This document shows, in pieces, positions 11,699-25,400 of a stretch of 64,000 bases of DNA. Source of the DNA: Podospora pseudocomata (taxonomy: Eukaryota; Ascomycota; Sordariomycetes; Sordariales; Podosporaceae); NCBI RefSeq assembly GCF_035222375.1, contig NW_026946365.1:992001-1056000 (forward strand), written 5' to 3'. The position numbers and the translations under genes were made by a program. Each line of letters opens with the position of its first letter. Position 1 is the first letter of the stretch. A model generated the notes under the pieces. The model saw only the letters and a program-made list of their open reading frames with translations, ran no database searches and was not told the origin of the DNA.

Positions 11699-14357
11699 CG
11701 AAAAAGAGTAGAAAAGGCTGATGATGGGGGAATGATCTGTCAGATCTGGGCGACCGCGGAAAGGAGGATGGGGAAATATCCTCCGGTGGGGCGATCATTC
11801 TTTTTTTCATTTTTCAATCGGTAAGCATAAAAATGGCATGAGAGAACTGACAAAGTTGAACCTGGGGAGCCAGGGCCATGATGTGAGAAAAGAAGGCTAG
11901 AAACGCCTCTTCCGCTTTGCATGATGACTGCTTGCGTTGCGGGTGTGTGATCTGTTCTATCTTGCTTTCTTAGCCCACCTAACCAACTTCCTCGATAACT
12001 CAGCATGCACTGTGGCGGTGTCAAAACTTTGGTGATTGATGGCTTGGGAAGAATTTGAAACCCAATGACCCGATTCCTGGCTCCCTCTCTCTCGCTCTCT
12101 CTCTCTCTCCCACACACATATGTTGAGGTAATGGTGGTGGGTAAGGTACACCCATCCACCCCCCCCTCCCCCATTTCGGGATCCGACATCCAGGGTCCAC
12201 GATATTTTTTTGGCATTTTTGTTCCCCCCCATCACAAGTATAGCAATCTATGCTCGGCCCGCTGCGTGTCTTTTAGCTCTTTATAAGCACCGAGTGACAA
12301 GTTCAGTGATCGACACTTTTTTCCTTCTCTGGGGGTAACGGTCAGCAAGCCTCAGACAGCAGATAACTGAGCATGGAATGAAGATCTTGATGCCCAAGGG
12401 CGCACAAGCATTTTTTTCTTTCTATATCGATATCATTTGTCAGAGCGAGGGGGCTATGATTGATCAAGTCAGCTACCTGAACAGACAAGACAAGATCTTC
12501 GATTTCTCAATAGGCAAGAAGAGAGAGAGAGGGGCGGGGGAGGAAGGGTGGATGGATATTGGTGGGGAAGGGGCAGCCCGTCAATCAATTAATCACTCGG
12601 ATCGGACTTGACGGGAATGTGCATGAGGGAAAGGGAGTTGATCAAATGTATTGGGTGGCATGGTTTGTGTGTATCTTGACTATCAACTGCACATGTTCCT
12701 TCAACACCCACCACCACCCTATTCGACAAGAGGGTGAATATTGACCAAAAGGTCAGATGTTTGACGCCTCTTTTTCTTTTCTTCTAGTGGCCAAAATGTT
12801 GCATTTGAACTGGCGGGAGCAGCACGACTAGCTGATTGCCTTGTATTGTTGGTCATTCGGTTTCCTCTCTGATGTTGGATCCATGTTTGTTTCGCCACGG
12901 TGGTATTTAACTTTCGAACAGGGCAACGGTGGGCAATAGACATCAACGCACCTGTCAAACCTCTTTACCTACGTGCCTACCTACCTTGCTCCTACTTCTC
13001 AAAACTTATCCCAAAGTGTGTATTGGGGGAAAAAGAAGTAGCATACAAAACTGCCGTGCCCTTCCACCACAACACAACACTCCATACACTCCATCGGCTA
13101 AACCTGCCCCGTTTCACCAACACCATCAACTCACATTTCCATCCATCCACCCAGCCAAACAAAGGACCACCCGCAGCCCACACGCAGCCTCCTCAAACAA
13201 AACCGCAAGATAATTCCTCTCCCCATCCCAGTAGGGATTCCCGGCCCTTCCTTTCCCGATTCCGAACCAGCAGCTGTCAGAAAATATTCGGGCGACAGGA
13301 AAACTGTGTGTGTGTGCTTGTATCGAAAGCCAGCCAAGCTCCTGACTTTGACCATGCAACTACCCGTCCGATTTTCTTGCACCTCTTCTTATACAGTATG
13401 AAAAGGTAAAACGCCACTACATGTAAAAAGTTAAACTTTCTTTCCATGTCAAAAGCATGATCAATCGGTGGTGTTGGTGTGAATCCGAGCCTCTGTTGTG
13501 TGTGTATTGTGTCACTAAAGGTGCCCAAACTTGCCATGCCTGCCCTCCCACCATAATCACTCTCCCCGAAACACCATGATATCTCGCAAGAAAAACCACA
13601 ACGTCACACACACAACCAACCGAACAAGTCTTTTCACAAAAACGACATACACCACCCCCAAGAAAAACGTACCACACGCACACACACACATGCGAAACTC
13701 AAAATCAAAACATAACCTCTCTCAAAATATCTGTTTCTTTCTCTTTCTTCTTCTTCACTTCTCACATATAACTCAAACACACACACAAGTTACACACCCT
13801 GCCCCCCCTCCCCCTCCCCGGCCCCCTCCCCAATGATAAAAAACAAAAATGCCATGAACACTCCCCTCCCCCAGTGATAAACACCTTCCCTCCCCCCACC
13901 ACCCCGCCCCCAACCCCAGCCCCTACCTTTGCCCCACCGTATATGTTTGTACTCTTCTTTCTCCCCATTGCACCATAAAACAAAAGCCAGCCAGCCAGTA
14001 GCAAAAAAAGAAAATCAAGTCCCAATAACACAAGTCTTTCAGGCGAGAACAACAAAGAGGAAAAAAGGAAAAAAAAAGAGGGGGTATATGTATATACAAA
14101 TATCAACCGTACACAAACCAAAAAAAAAAAAAAGATCTTCACATTCGCATTTTTCCACTTCTTTTTGAATCCTCCTCCTCCCCGGCGGCAGTGGTGGTTG
14201 TTGCAAAGGTGATTGAATATATTTCCTTCTCCCACAAGGAGAAAAAAAACGCATTCGGGTATTCGAAAAACTTTGGGTGTGTGATATAAAAAAACGACAT
14301 GGTTGCAGAAGACGGATACACGTGTTTGTTGCCTGGAAGGAGAGAAGACCAAAAAAA

Positions 14358-14358
<1 letters not shown>

Positions 14359-14388
<30 letters not shown>
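14359..14388. repeat. 30-bp poly-A run (poly-T on the sub-1 strand)
   Basis: An uninterrupted run of 30 A just beyond the sub-1 stop codon, on the 3' UTR side. It is a mononucleotide tract and prone to length error in assembly. Confidence 0.85.
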
Positions 14389-14390
<2 letters not shown>

Positions 14391-14400
14391 CCGGTCAATA

Positions 14401-16044
14401 CTAGCTCCGGTCCTCGGATGGCTTCGGCCTCAGCGACCTCTGATCAAGCTGCCTTTTTCGCTCCAGTTTCGCATAGTGAAGACCGCAGGCGTTGCATAGC
14501 GTCCTCGCCCCGTCGGGACCGCGCCTCCACTCTGGGGTGTCAATCCTGTTGCAGCTGTGACACCGTCCGGGAGGAGCCGCACGCTGTTTTGATAACTTTG
14601 TTAGCTTGCCATGTGCCATTTATCCGGTAACCATCTGTCAGACAACAAAAAAAAAAAACTTACGCCGCGCCGCTTCTTAACCTCGTTCAGACTGTAGGCT
14701 GGCTTCATCCCGTCGTTGTACATGGCCACATCCTCGTCCTCGGGCTTTCGGCCGTGATCGCGCGCTCGCTCGTCCTGAATTCTATTCCGTTGAATCATTT
14801 CCCGCACCTCCTCGAGCTTCTTGAGGGCAAGCAGGAGGCTGTTGAGAAGCCCGCCGACCTCGTTCTCGGTAGGCATTCTCGACAGGATGGGCTGTGAGCC
14901 ACCCTGCTCCCGCGCGGCAGCTACGTAGGCCTCGGCAAAATTGAAGCCAGTACGGCACGAGTTGGCAACCTGGTATAATTTGTTAGCATCTGAGTTTTGG
15001 CATCATGGTTCAAGATGCGACTCACGATTTGCAGAGCATCTTGGTAGCCATATGTTTCGTAATGCTTGTCCAGGGCGGCCTTGTAGTCCGACAACCGATG
15101 GTGCATATATTCGCTGTTTTCCTCACCATACGCAGGTGGCCGTTGCGAATCATATGGGGATGAGAAGCCTGGTCCTGAGCTTCTAGGGGATGCTGGGTAT
15201 GCCGACAGAGGCAACTGTCCAGGTGGCAGGCGTCCGGTTTCAGAATAAAGCCCTGGCAACTGCTGCGGCGGCTGCTCGCGATGGCCAGCGCTGAGAGGCG
15301 GTTGTTGTGGCTGCGGTGGCCTGTGGTCCGACTCAGCCGAGTCGACTCTGTGTGCATGTGAAGGGGAGTGGTGTAGCCCCGAGAAAGTGTTCAGTGGTGG
15401 AGGTGCAGGTCGGCTAGCCAAAGCAGGCCGTGATGGGTCAGAGAAGGCAGGGAGGGTATCTGATCGTGGGTAACCCGACGATACAGGATGCAGTGTTCTT
15501 GGCGACTGGTTCTTCTCGACTCCAGCCTCAAAGGACCGTGGCGGACCTGTGAGCGATGCGACCGAGAAAGGCGCTGTGAGGCTCTGAGGAGGCATTTGTT
15601 GAGGCACTGGGGGTGCAAATGACCCAGGCTTTGTCCCCGAGATGACTTCGGAGATAGAAGGGAGGGATTGCCGGTGGTTGTTAGCGGATTCCGGTTCTTC
15701 AACCGACCGGCGCGGCTCAACCGGCGAGATCATGCCAGGGATGCTGGTAACGGGAGCCGAGTGTGGGTATCCCGAATTATACGAAGAGTGATGCTGATGG
15801 TAACCCGGGGCGCTCGGGCTGATGATGGTAGCGGTCGCCATGTTTTTCCCTTCTCTATACGAGGTATCGATGCGTTGGTCTCGAGGTCGTCTATCAAAAT
15901 GATCCAAGGGGTTGCTGTTGGCAGTTGGAATTCCACTGGAGAATTGAGAATGTTAGACGCGCCTTGGGGGAGGGAGCAGCAGCAATCAAGCAAAAAAGAA
16001 AAAGTCACAAACCTTTGCCTGTTACCCGAATCACCCGCTTCCAT
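14401..16044 (-). CDS. sub-1: GATA zinc-finger developmental regulator, SUB-1/NsdD type
   Basis: Four exons: 16013-16044, 15026-15935, 14664-14969 and 14401-14583. They give 476 residues. Introns have good sites: GTTTGT...CTAAC...CAG, GTGAGT...GCTAAC...CAG and GTAAGT...GCTAAC...CAG. The N-terminal two thirds is Pro/Ser/Gln/His-rich and disordered. A conserved helical region in exon 3 ([14 protein letters not shown]) precedes the single C-terminal GATA finger (C424-X2-C427-X18-C446-X2-C449; [20 protein letters not shown]), after KRRGRAAPP. This finger type and end-of-protein position are those of Neurospora SUB-1 and Aspergillus NsdD, nuclear regulators of sexual development and repressors of asexual sporulation; SUB-1 also has an early light-response role. 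The start at 16044 was chosen because it splices in frame; a simple frame reading would start at an internal TTG. Confidence 0.93.
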
Positions 16045-16637
16045 AGCGGGTCTTGTTCAAACTATGTGTGTGTATATATCCTTCAAGCAAGCAAGGCGCT
16101 ACGGGGTGTGTTTGACGTGCAGATTGACGGGTGGTGCTTGTCGAGTGCGCACAGTCGCTACCATCCAGCTGGCGGTGACGGTCGGACTTGGGACCGTTTT
16201 TGGCGTCGGCTCTGCGGCTCAATCAGGGCCGGGTGGGCAACGGTGGTTCGGCGAACGTATAAGAATGCTATTGTCGGCTTTCCGCTTTTCGGTTCCGTAG
16301 GCAGTCCGCGGGCCAATTCCTGAGAGGAGAGGCCTAATAGCACTCAACAAGCACGGGGCGATGCTGCAAGAATCCTCAAAGGGCACGGCGGCGGTAGATT
16401 GGGGGGGGGTGGAAGGCAGTAGGTCACAGGCGTGCAAAAGACGGACAGGAAAGGGAGGCCAGGTGGAGGTGGGCGGACAGGCGCGGTTTTGTGTCTTTCC
16501 TTATTTTGTTAGGGGACCCGGGGGGAGGGGGCTGCTGAGGCTAGAGGACTCGCAGATAGCCAGCCGCTCGGGGGGAGAAGGGGGGGGGAGAGGTATGTAT
16601 GTGTACTGTGTGGGTTTGGGGTGGATTGGAGGGAGGG

Positions 16638-16650
16638 GCGATCGAGATCA
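16638..16650. promoter_or_regulatory. Candidate light-response element (paired GATC motifs)
   Basis: GCGATCGAGATCA contains two GATC cores 6 bp apart, resembling the GATC-containing elements bound by the White Collar Complex in Neurospora. It lies about 595 bp upstream of the sub-1 start codon. sub-1 is a known early light target in Neurospora, which makes the position plausible, but the motif is short and unproven here. Confidence 0.3.
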
Positions 16651-16797
16651 GGTGTGGGTCACCACTCTCCCGTGGAAATGGATTGTGGGAAACGTGCTGT
16701 TTCCCCCGGACCCTTGTGTCTCGCGCCGACGTGAGACCAGGTACCTCGACCAAGCGTTAGCGTTCCCAGCTCCGCACCTCGCAAGCCTGGGCAGAGA

Positions 16798-16883
16798 AGC
16801 AGCCAGCCAGCCAGCCTACGGATACAGCCAGCCAGCGGCCAGTCAGCCAGCCCGTCCACAGCACAGCACAGCACAGCGCAGCT
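16798..16883. repeat. CAGC/CAGCA simple-sequence tract
   Basis: Imperfect AGCC units pass into GCACA units, about 600-800 bp upstream of the sub-1 start and possibly in its transcribed leader. Confidence 0.7.
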
Positions 16884-17594
16884 CCCACAGCAGCAAGCAC
16901 CAAACAGCTCACTCACCCCCCTCTTTTCGAGCCGAGTGAGAAGAGGAAAGCAAGCTGCCAAGCCCGGGCTACCAGATTCGATGATGCCTGTGCCGTGTTG
17001 ATGTCACTGTCCTGTCAATCTGGACGATCGTTGCGAAGAAACCGAAAAGGCGGAACAATTCGCTCTCGGCCCTGGCGGGCTCGTGTGGTTGGCCAGAAAT
17101 CCCTCTACCTGGATAGTGATGACGACTGGTCGTTGGAGTTGGGAACTGGTGCACCGTAGTCAAAGCAGAAGAGACAGGAAAAGAGAAGAGAAAGCGAAAG
17201 CGGGCCGCTGATGAGCGAGGGCCGGACGACAGACAGTAATTATTACACCTTCTCTCTCTCACCTCGAGGTGGGAGCACCTCCAAGCTGCAACACGGGTAG
17301 ATGAGTCTGGTAGTGGCAGTTTATCGCTTGCTGTGCGTACACTACCGTGCTCTGTGTGCCTCACACAAAGTCGGAGAAAAAGACGGGAGGACTTGAAAAG
17401 GCTCTCCCTCTCCCCAGATCGATTGGAAAACATGCCACAGTATGTAAAGTACTGGTACTTGCCCAACAGCGTCTTATGTCCGCAGTCTCTTTTGCTGGTT
17501 GCTGCTGCAGCATCAGGCACTTCTGGAAATGCTCTCTACCTGTTCTTCCAAGTACTGTACTGTACCTCGCGGTACCGGAAACGATCGCGTTCCC

Positions 17595-17617
17595 GGCATG
17601 GCATGGCATGGCATGGC
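17595..17617. repeat. GGCAT pentanucleotide repeat
   Basis: Four full GGCAT units plus GGC, in non-coding DNA. Confidence 0.85.
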
Positions 17618-20600
17618 TTCTCCCTCTCTCTGATGAGATTTGATGAACCGATGCGCGGGTCGTCCAGTCAGGAAATGCAGTTGGTTTGAGTGGGGGAGGG
17701 AAAGGGGGTGCATGGGGGCGCCATCTCATACTCCACCTGATGCTTGGGTTACCACTGGGCTGGGGCCTTGCTGCGATGCTGGCTGGGATTTTGGTCAGCC
17801 AGGAATTTGGTACCCCAGCCCGATGCGGTGAGGGCGAACCTTGTCGCCTGGTTGGCCGGCTTCCTGCCGAGTCCACTTTGTCCACGGGTACTTGGCGGTA
17901 CCAGGAGATGTCGACACCCCGTCACCGTACCGTGTGCTCTTTTTGGCTTCGAACTGTGTCGTCGCTTCCTCCTCGACAGAAGAAGGAAAACGTCAGCGCC
18001 CAGCAAAAAAAAAAACAAAAAAACAAAAAAAAAACGCCAGCTGACAAGGAAACACCCCCCAAGGTCTCCAAGGTGGGTGCATTTCGATCTGCAGGATCCT
18101 TTTCGAGTCACGTTATTAGAAGAACATGACAGATAACAGTCTCAACCACAATCATTGTTTGATCAAATGGCAAGTTCCGCCGTCGTCCCGAGCTGCTGCC
18201 ATTGTCTGCCGCATTCAAGAGGGCGGCTCACATTTCTATCCGTATGTACACGGCCTCTGTCCCCGCACACAGAAGATCTGGCTATCGGATCGGACATCGC
18301 CCCCCGATCTGGGTGCCGTATCGTGCCACTGTGCCTCCACCATAGGTCAGCTTTTGAGCGCGTACGTAAGGTAGCTATTGTACGTGTGTACTAGGTGGCA
18401 TGTTGGGCAGATAAGGAAACATCCAGGCAGCAGCAAACACGCCCAGCGTCATAGTGTATAGAAGTCTGGTTAAGCTTATGTTACGGACCTATTTGTCGGG
18501 TCGCTCAGGGCGGCAACAGAGGCTGCACCAACAACAGCTGGAGAGCACTTGTTTCTGTGATGGGTTTTCGGTAGGGAATCTCTGACTCTGCCGAGGCCAA
18601 TTCATCACTATCGCACGATTTCACCCTGGTGTTTGCCCGGCTTGGCGTCACATTCTAGAAGGAAAATGTCTGTGACTGCCCCCTATGCTAGATCGAGATC
18701 CCTGGTCTTAGCCCCCTTTGTCGTGTAAATCGTTGCTGTAAACGGCAATCCCAGCCAGACCAGATGGATGGGACGGATGAGATGACGCCTTTGTTCCAAT
18801 ACAACCGCTGTTTATACTATCTGGCCGGCCGTCTGGCTCTGCTTGAATGTGCTGTCACAGGGCGCTGTGGAACAGCGTCGTAGCTGTGAGCTATTGAGGA
18901 GTTCTATCCAGTGGTTGCTCACTGGTCCAGTCGGGGCACTCCGAGCATAGCATACTGCCGATTTCCCCAGCGATCGGTACCGGTATCTCGGCGGAGAATG
19001 TGCATAAGCAGTTCCCTACTTTTCAGTCGGCTCCGTGGTCCGCTGGAGGGCTCAGCAGAGGGAAAATTGCCAACGGTTGGCAGTTTTCCAGTCCCGGCAT
19101 CTGTCAAAGGATGCCAGCGCCCAAGGCGGCTGGTCTGGCAGCCGCTGACCTGACAAACTCACCTGATGGAGGGGTAGTATTCCGACCTCTCTATCTCCGC
19201 CTCGACGAATGGGCTGTGGCATCACACTGCTCCCAGGTGCACTCAGCCATATGAGTTGGCACTCTGGTGCGTGATACAAACAGTGCGGTGTTGTTGCTAC
19301 CAGCGGCTCCCAGAGATATGCCGAGCGAGGTGAATGAAAAGGCCTCATCCTGGTCAGAAGAGGCGGGCCCCCGTCCAGCATGAAATTCCCTCTATCGAAT
19401 TCTGGCTTTTATGACGAATCTCCAAGCGGGAATAGTGTCAGGTATCGCATCCGCTCCATCCTCTCGCCCCTCCAAATCTCCGGGTCTCCCAGCGTGGGGC
19501 CGCCGCGAGGGTCGTGTCGTGATGGATTCAGGAGGTTCGCACACGAGGAATACGACGCTGTTCCAACACCAGCACGTGGGCTCTTGCTGGGTTGTACCAC
19601 CGGATACCCTGAGGATTTCGAGGGAGCGGTTTGAGCCGAAGGATTGGGCCACAAGGGGTTTCTCATCGATCGGATCTGGCCTGGTGTCCCCGCTGACGGG
19701 CAAGGGTCATGAGATGAAAGGACACGGCCAATCTTGAGTGCCACAGTGCATGGCGCTAGGCTGGCAGGCCTGCGTGCTGAAAGGTTGCGGTTTGCTGGAT
19801 TTTTCTCGCTAATCGAATGGCCGAATCGGCCGGGCTTGGGCCTTGTCGAGAGCGTGGATGGGTGGAATATGGGCAGATGGGATGATGGAATCAGTGGATA
19901 ATGCAACGCACCCGAAAAGTCCCGCCAAGCTCGGTTTTGTGAGCGGCCCAATCTGTTTTCCCCGCTCTGCAACTCCACGGGCAGACGGGTTGGCCCTATC
20001 AGCATTGGCTGATTATTTTCCTGCAGGCCAAAGAGCTGTCTGCAACAAGAAAAAAATCGCTGAAACGGGCAACATTCACGGGTAAAGTCAGATGATGAAC
20101 GGTGGATCGGCTTCGGGGGAGAACCGCGCGGGACGGGAAAGATGGCGTCGATATGTTCGATATTTGCATGTACGGCACGTGATTGTGAGGTAATAGGTAT
20201 TAGGTATCTCCCCGCAATTTGCAGGATATTCCTCTTCGGACAACAGAAGCAGTGGCGGTGGTAGTGTACCTATGCTTTCTCGAGAACTTTCGGCAGAATG
20301 CTACCTGGAGAAGCAACAGCAGCATCAACAGCATCATCATCAATCAACCCGCAACTCTGGGAGATCGAACCAACAACAGCCGGGAACGGATATCATCATT
20401 TTATTACATGCCGCGGGAAGAGGGTCACCTATCTAGTGTCGCGGTCCCTGTCTGCCTTGACCCGCTTTTTGTTCCACGCTTGGGCCTGGTGGACGATGAA
20501 ACCGTTCGTCCTAAAAATACCACCAACGCCCGCACTGTGTACATCTGAAGCTTCCCAGCAGTGAGAGGTGTACAGTGTGCCGATGATCTCAACCGCTCTT

Positions 20601-22364
20601 GCATCTGTCAGAAACAGGAATTCTGCGCCCCTGGCATTCTTCTCTGCATCTGCCACTCACCTGTCATCACTTTCCCTTTTCCCCATCGCTGTGCCTCGTC
20701 AGCCATCACAAAACGAACACCGAGCCCAGGACTGACCAGTGAGATGTGTGCGTGCCCAAGGCCCCACAGCGGGGAGAATTGGACGGAACAGCATCCGGGC
20801 TCTGTGCTCTCTGCTCGTCGAGTTTCAAAACATGCTGATCCGATAGATCCCCAGTGATTTCTTCAGAAAACATTCAGGCACCCGAACCTGAAGGCACCAT
20901 CGCTCTTTTCCCCTTTCTGGCCTGCTGTTCATCAAGACCCTGACAGCTAAAACGCACTATCGACCAGACCAGGATCGGATATGGACAGGTTTTCTTAACG
21001 GTTGCTTTTATCACGCTAGCCATCTTGATCTCGTGTGGGGACCCAACGGGCCAGAGGAAAGCGAATACGTGAGATCGACACAACGAGACATCCACCCAAC
21101 GGCCGGCAGTTGTGGGTGCAAGAGACCGGAATAACTGGGAACAAGTGGCCGTTCTTACCGACACATCTTCATCGAAGCCTTCTTCCCGAGCCTACCTACC
21201 ACCAACCGCTCTTCCACAAGTTCTTCGTATCGTGCGGTCTCTCTCTACGAGGATCCCATACTCACCCTAGGTCCAACACCATCCCGCAGATGTCCGATGT
21301 GGCAGCCTGGGGATACGGCAAACCTCGCACAAATACAACTCTGCTTAAGTCAGCGGTGGTTGCGTTCTCGCAGCCCTCACACTCTGTGGCCGTCCAAGGG
21401 GATGGGCTCTGGATCGGGAATGGTTCCTGAATAAGCCAAAGTCCCAATTCCTGCCATTGGTGCGGGGGTCCGTAGCCGCATCCCAGATCAGGCGATATCT
21501 GCAGGAAATCACATCTCGCGACCTTCCCACTGGGTTCCATCGAGACCGATGTCGCGCTGGCCCCCCCTCAATGTACTCACAGGTACCTTAATTACTGGCC
21601 GACCCCACTGACCAACAACCCTCCCTGTCCGGTTTCATGGTTCGCTGCCCACCCTTGCCCGTCCCACGAGCCTGCCGAGCTCCGGACTAGTTCAGAGGAT
21701 TATCAGCTTCGCCGGCGACCTTTCCAGAAGCCAGATTGGCTGGAAAAAGAGGGGTGGGGGCGGTGGGGGCACGGGGAACCGTGCTCCATGTTCTGTTCTG
21801 ACGCGGTCGACGATGGGGATTGCAACGTTGGAAAGGACGCCTTGCATCCGATCATCCAATTTATTCGCCTCTCCATCGCATCCGCATGACGAGATCCAAG
21901 TTCTGTTTCTCGTGTGTTGACCACTAGCACGAGTCCGTTGGCAAGTGTTGGAGGTTGGGGGACTTTGGCGGGGAGGGGGCAGCAGTATCTCGCTGAATAT
22001 CAGTCACCAGGTCTTCCTGCCATGTGGCATGTCGTTAGCCCGCTGCAGGCAGAATTATTGAGACTGATGGCTCTGACGTTGACAGCTTTGACAGGTTCGG
22101 CCAATTTTCTCGAACAAGAAGAAGCCTACTACATACATGTCGGGTTGATAAAAATGCACATGCATTACATCGATACATACCGAATCTCACCTACTACTAT
22201 TGTGCTGTCTCAATTGGATGTGTTCTGTTCAGCCTAAAAAGAGAATTGTGTGTGTTTTTCCCCCCATCGATCTCACAAAATCTCTTATCTCAACCCGTCC
22301 GTTCCCGCGGGCTGCTGCGCACCCCACAGTCCATCGCATCTGATGGGTAATTTTTTTTTTTCCC

Positions 22365-22408
22365 GATCTGATTTCCATCGCATCTGATCTGATCTGACCC
22401 GACCGATC
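22365..22408. promoter_or_regulatory. Cluster of four GATC motifs
   Basis: GATC occurs at 22365, 22386, 22391 and 22405, partly as CTGAT repeats. It could be a GATA/White-Collar-type binding cluster or simply a degenerate pentamer repeat. Confidence 0.2.
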
Positions 22409-25400
22409 TTGGGAGGATTTTATCGATTCCGCAGCAGCCAGGGTGTGGGAATTGATTTACTACGTCAACTCCGGCCCCATATAGCCTTGTTTGAGTTTTT
22501 CCAACGGTCAAAGACACATCGGGTTTTGCGTTGTCAAGGACTGAAGAAAGATAGGTAAAACCCGCATTCGCTTCTAATGCAGGCAGGATATCCACCGACT
22601 TTTTCGGATGTGTGGGGGGAGTATGGATGGGACTTGGAAGTGTGGTCACGGGATGGGGATATGTAGGTGGATGGCTGGGCTAAAAATATCGAGGATTTTC
22701 TGCATTGGACACATCACTTATCCTACCTAGGTGCGGTCTTGGGGGTTGCCTACTACTTACATGTGTCACTGAGACTCAGAAATGTATTCTCGTGTCAGAA
22801 GATATTTTTTGTGTTTTTGGCCATTGGAAAATCAAGGCGGCGGTGGCCAACATTTGTCTCACGTGGTCGAGCAGTCAGTCAGTGTGTTAAACGAAGCGTA
22901 CATATATATAATCGTCCTTGATATGTACCGATCCGTGGCAGGTACGCGGTGTCATCAACAACAAGTCGAGGCTGAAGGATTGGCACTAGCTTTGAACAGC
23001 CAGACAACGGGTGCTTGCTTTTGCCTTCCCGCTTTCTTTTTTTTTTCTTTCTTTTTTTTGAAAATCCCCGACGGGTTGTGTTATCTGTTTCTGTGCGAGG
23101 GGATATCATGATTTTTTTTTTTGGACCAGTTGATGCTTCGGCTTGATGTATGTCAAATGGCAGCCGGCAGTCGGATAGCTTCTACATAACTTGCATATTT
23201 GAGGATCCCGATGCTCGGACTGGGGGGGGGGCGCTCGGATAGGGGAGTGGTAGGTTCGGAACGGTGGGTTTCCCTTGTCTGTTGCTGTACAACCGTGGTC
23301 GAGGTATACTAAGGTAGGACAACTCTTTGCTTTGTTGTTTTGGTGGTCCGCTTGGGCCGCATGTTGGGCTTGTTGAGCCTCCTTTTCTCTCTCGGCTGAG
23401 GGGGCATGGTGAGGATATGAGGCTGACGACTGAGTGATTGTGACTCGGGCAACGGATCATACGTATTGCATGTATCATTGCCTTACTTTTGTACCCCCAC
23501 TCTTTTGGGGTCTCTCTACCTGCAGCTTTGAGGGGGAGGAGGGGGGAGGGGATGGTCAAGAGATCAGGATGAGCTTGGCGGGATCAAGTTGCTGTTGTTG
23601 GACAAGGACAAGTGGGTGGACTTTCCGAGGTTTTGGGGGAAGTTGGAGCAACTCCAGATCCCGCACGCTGAGAGGTTCGATGTGGTCGATTCCCGTTTTC
23701 GTGTTTTAGTCGTACTGGATTGGGAGAGACCAATGGTTTGCGGGGGGGGGGGTTGTTGAACGTTACGGTTACGCAGTTTTGTAACGAGAGATTCTGGACT
23801 CTCTGGAGTGGACTGGATGGGGAGGGGGGGAGCGTAATCTCGTCCTTCGATGTTGTTGCTGTGTGTGTGACAGTCATCAGGAAGTTGTGGTTGGTTGAGT
23901 GTGGCACTGTGGTTAGAAGGCCCGAAGGGAGGTGTAAGAATTACTTTACCTATGGGAGTACATTTGAGAAATGGGTTTGTGTGTTCCAGAAGAATAACCG
24001 ACTTCAAGGGGGGAGCGATCATCACTATGAGAGTGGGTGGCTGTCTCACACCGGTCAATATCACTGACACATATCCACACGCCAGATGACCTCAACGGTA
24101 GGAGAAAAGGAGGGCGGAGGGGGGGGACCTGCCTCGCTCGATCTGGACAGATCTAGGACCTTGGGTTTGGGTGGTGTGGTTGCAAGCAAACCCCAAGGAT
24201 GTCAGCACAAACACCACCACAACAGCGGAGGGTTTGAAGTTCCAGGCTGCTGGCCACGTAGGAGGCGCTTTGTGACAGCTTTTGCTCAGGGTGCATGGGC
24301 AAGTCACGCTCTGTATTTGATGCATCTACCCTTGAGATCAGCAAAAGTGCTGTTTTTTGCTCGTCCGGCTTGGGTGTCAATCAGTGCCTCCCCTTTTCAC
24401 AACCTATAGGATGCAACTTACACCTGGAACTTTTCACGGCAGCTCTTTTTGTCTGTGTTCGTGATCATCGTTGCGGTGTAGCTATTGCCACGGCACACAG
24501 CTTGGATAGGACAGATTTCAGATCCTGCAGAGGGCCGATGAGGGACAAGGCCTAGAAAAGTGTGCTTCGTATACGATCTGCTGGCTATTCCCCGAAAGCA
24601 GATTTGTGGTCTCCAAGTTGTGGTCGCTTGCGTATTTGCAGAGAGATCTTGAGACAAGCACGCCTATACACTAGCACACACGGGCCGCTTTCTTTTCTTC
24701 TTTCTTCTGTGTACATACATGTAAGTCAGTGTCGGTGATATGCACACAGACCCCTTTTTTTATGTGTTCTGTTCTTCGATATCATTGCTTCTTTTTGTCT
24801 TGTCTCTTGCAGAGACGCTAAGCTGAGAGGAGCTTGGTGATGTTTCTGAGCTTGGTTTTCCCACAAAGACTTCTTCCAAAGAAGGAATTCATCAGCACAA
24901 GCGTGCGCGACACCAGGCAAGCGGTCCCCGCCCCCGGACCGTTCCTTGGGTCCGACCGTCCGTTGGTGGTTTTTGTTCCCGCTGAAGAAAAAAATATGAT
25001 ATGATCGATACCTTGCGAGCTTGCATGGATAAATATACCATGCTGGGTGAGACTACACTATGTTACTAGTAACCGAGAAAGTAGATCTCTTTGGCATGGT
25101 GGGTAAGATTTTCAACAAAGTTGCGCAAGCAGAATGCCGAGTTCGAAATGGGGGAAGAAAGAGTGGTGATCGCTTTGGGGGAAGCGGGACCACCACCTTG
25201 CAGCTTGCAACTGTCAACCTCGGATCCCCCGCTTTTTTTGTTTTTTTTTGTGCTTCTGGTAGCCGATCGAAAAGCTGCCCGGTGGTCAGGGAATTCTGAT
25301 TCGGGGGTACTTGATCCTGCTTCCCCTGTCTTTCCCCCATCTCTTTCTCTCTCTGTCTTGCTTTCCCCTGCCTGCCGGCTGAGCTGCGCTGACGTCTATG

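Larger units (their letters stand above)
6047..14400. other. 8.4-kb gene-poor stretch downstream of sub-1
   Basis: No reading frame here shows conserved domains, splice-linked continuation or sustained coding composition. The longest ones (6604-7140 plus, 10336-11055 minus, 11052-11810 minus) are rich in simple sequence and look like chance. Visible landmarks are a TATA-like TATATAAT near 7729, a perfect CRE palindrome (10126-10133), CT repeats (about 11245-11262 and 12085-12110), a GGA/GAC repeat (11643-11698) and many homopolymer runs between 13000 and 14400. The last part, next to the sub-1 stop codon, is probably its 3' UTR. The rest may hold unseen non-coding transcripts. Confidence 0.6.

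Noticed and set aside
10336-11810. Two adjacent minus-strand frames of 239 and 252 codons
   Set aside because: Low-complexity and charged runs, no domain, no splice-linked partner; composition looks non-coding.
19409-20005. 198-codon minus-strand frame upstream of sub-1
   Set aside because: No recognisable motif and competing frames on both strands over the same bases.
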